6,756 bases of DNA from NCBI GenBank assembly GCA_031284195.1, contig JAITAI010000115.1:1-6756 (forward strand), given 5' to 3'. A model generated the notes under the pieces. The model searched no databases and was not told the origin of the DNA. It saw only the letters and a program-made list of their open reading frames with translations. This document shows, in pieces, positions 5,805 to 6,756 of this stretch. The translations under genes were made by a program, and so were the position numbers. The stretch comes from Treponema sp. (GTDB lineage Bacteria > Spirochaetota > Spirochaetia > Treponematales > Breznakiellaceae). Numbering within the stretch: position 1 is the first letter of the stretch; every line of letters begins with the position of its first letter.

Positions 5805-6146
5805 GGGGCATGGTCAGGGTGAAAAGAGGTAACCATTTGTCTACGAATTAACCAGGATTTTCACGGATGAGACTATAGGGGGATTCCCCTTGTTCCGGGA
5901 AGATCCGCCGGTTTTTATGGGCTGTGCAGGAGACCTAAAGATGGAGGACTGCAATTTCCGGCTAAGACCCGCGGGTAAATTAGTTAATAGGGAATGGAAG
6001 GGGGAAGCCTCCCCCGGTTCTGTACTTCTCTGCGGGGGAAGCAGCAGGCTGTTAATCAGCCTCTTGGTTCCCCTGCCCATGCTTACCATGCAGGGGATAC
6101 TTGGAATTTCTGGGGAGGCGGGAGTAAGTAAGGTCTCTATTCCCTG
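5805..6146. other. Gene-free stretch between promoter and surface-protein pseudogene
   Basis: Open frames of 82-100 codons exist on both strands here, but none reads like a protein: they are rich in Pro, Gly, Ser and Cys without domain pattern, and none has a good RBS. The stretch holds one GC-rich hairpin (6007-6042). Near 5847-5870, read on the minus strand, is an ATCCGTGAAAATCCTGG-like segment resembling a non-coding sequence that I recall recurring in many bacterial genomes; this recollection is uncertain. Confidence 0.5.
6007..6042. repeat. GC-rich hairpin in the gene-free stretch
   Basis: CCCCCG (6011-6016) pairs with CGGGGG (6033-6038). The stem extends by T-A and, past one mismatch, GC/GC, around a 16-base loop. 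No U-run follows on either strand. It lies about 105 bases downstream of the ancestral end of the surface-protein pseudogene and could have been part of its 3' end. Confidence 0.4.
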
Positions 6147-6756
6147 CTATTCCCAGCCTCCTGCGGAGTGTCCTTGCTGCTGTCCAGGGTAACGGTGGAA
6201 CCTGCCGTAGTATCGCGTTTTTGGAACCGCTTGAATTGCTAACATAAACCGCATGACCGTAACTGCTGCTGCTAGCAGTTATGTATTTTATAACCTTATC
6301 AATTATCCTAAGAACATTATCATCTGCTTAAATGATATGTACCTGGATATGTCGTAAGATTGTTTAATGTAATGACCATTGTAGTATTTTGACCTGTTGT
6401 ACTTTGGCCGATTTTTGCTCCATTAAATCCATTATTAGTTTGAAATATATCAGCCGTAGCCGGAGATGTTTGAATATAAGTTCCAATACCATGATCCCAA
6501 GACCCTATTTGTATTTCCCAGACTCCGTCACCTATTGTTAATGTAACACTCGTACCCTCTATATTAGTACGTCAAACACCCCAGTACTCAGCAAAAGCAG
6601 CCTCCTGATCTGTTGCCTTTTGCATATTACCTAACGTTGCTTGTGTTCCATCGTCAAGAGTAACGGCACTAGAAATTGTTAATGCAGTTTCACTAGAAAA
6701 TGTTCCAGTAAACGCCGGCTTGCCTGATGAAGGTGTAAAAATTGCATGAGTTGTTC
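6147..6756 (-). pseudogene. Decayed surface/secreted protein gene, C-terminal part (5' end beyond window)
   Basis: Reading leftward from 6754 gives a Thr/Ser/Gly-rich beta-type sequence typical of exported proteins (for example TPSSGKPAFTGTFSSETALT, SSAVTLDDGTQATLGNMQ, WEIQIGSWDHGIGTYIQT). It is broken by TGA at 6572-6574 and closes early as GTYHLSR-stop (6320-6322). The coding signal continues in other frames: ADDNVLRIIDKVIKYITA then SYGHAVYVSNSSGSK. After a five-base A-run (6218-6222, plus-strand T) the frame changes to RDTTAGSTVTLDSSKD, and changes again near 6167-6170 to SAGGWE and TAG at 6147-6149. The tail pattern GHAVYV...KKRDTTAGSTVTLDS...GGWE matches what I remember of the C-termini of termite-gut treponeme surface proteins; that recollection is unverified. 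One nonsense codon and three frameshifts make a pseudogene the best call. The function of the ancestral protein is unknown. Confidence 0.78.

Noticed and set aside
5841..6192. Open frames of 82 aa (minus) and 100 aa (plus)
   Set aside because: They overlap each other on opposite strands, have no RBS and no domain-like pattern, and the plus frame runs into the antisense of the surface-protein pseudogene.
6551..6574. In-frame TGA in the surface-protein frame read as selenocysteine, with CGTAC/GTACG forming a small hairpin straight after it
   Set aside because: The stem is only five pairs and begins right at the codon, there is no redox-type motif around the site, and the same gene has three further frameshifts, so simple decay explains the stop better.
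1..6756. CRISPR array, tRNA, rRNA or intact transposase
   Set aside because: I saw no evenly spaced repeat series, no cloverleaf-like sequence and no transposase motif on either strand. The inverted repeats found are isolated and flank no transposase gene.

Overview
The window looks like a chromosomal segment of a spirochaete of the genus Treponema, most likely a termite-gut type species with a mid-range GC genome. Three things suggest this: the protein sequence style of CdaA, CdaR and DXS, the cdaA-cdaR-acpS gene order, and a decayed surface-protein gene whose tail matches what I remember of termite-gut treponeme surface proteins. The species assignment is inference. All intact, recognisable genes read on the minus strand.

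Layout in coordinate order. Positions 1-2209 hold a tight overlapping operon, transcribed right to left: cdaA (membrane diadenylate cyclase), cdaR/ybbR (its regulator) and acpS (holo-ACP synthase, cut by the window edge). Positions 2210-2810 hold no intact gene but contain a wrecked ABC transporter ATPase (minus strand). It has a stop codon inside the LSGGQ signature and a frameshift just upstream. Positions 2811-3320 are a visibly AT-rich patch with genes on the plus strand: a small two-helix membrane ORF broken by an amber codon, a 48-codon ORF with a good ribosome-binding site, an orphan Shine-Dalgarno sequence followed by no gene, and a perfect 11-bp inverted repeat. Positions 3350-5389 are dxs, complete, for isoprenoid and thiamine precursor synthesis.

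Positions 5390-5820 contain a probably overlooked 29-codon gene (5610-5699, minus) for a very basic bS22/mS38-like small ribosomal protein, with its own promoter-like sequence and a strong RBS. Positions 5805-6146 show no gene. Positions 6147-6756 hold the 3' part of a surface-protein gene (minus strand) that can be rebuilt only by allowing one in-frame TGA and three frameshifts; it then ends in a clean GGWE-stop.

Functionally, the window has a housekeeping core (c-di-AMP signalling coupled to carrier-protein activation, the first MEP-pathway step, and a ribosome accessory protein). Between these genes lies accessory DNA in decay. I see no tRNA, rRNA, CRISPR array, intact transposase or new multi-gene defence-like system. 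The most useful new items are the missed 29-aa gene, the reconstructable surface-protein pseudogene and the AT-rich patch with the 48-aa ORF.
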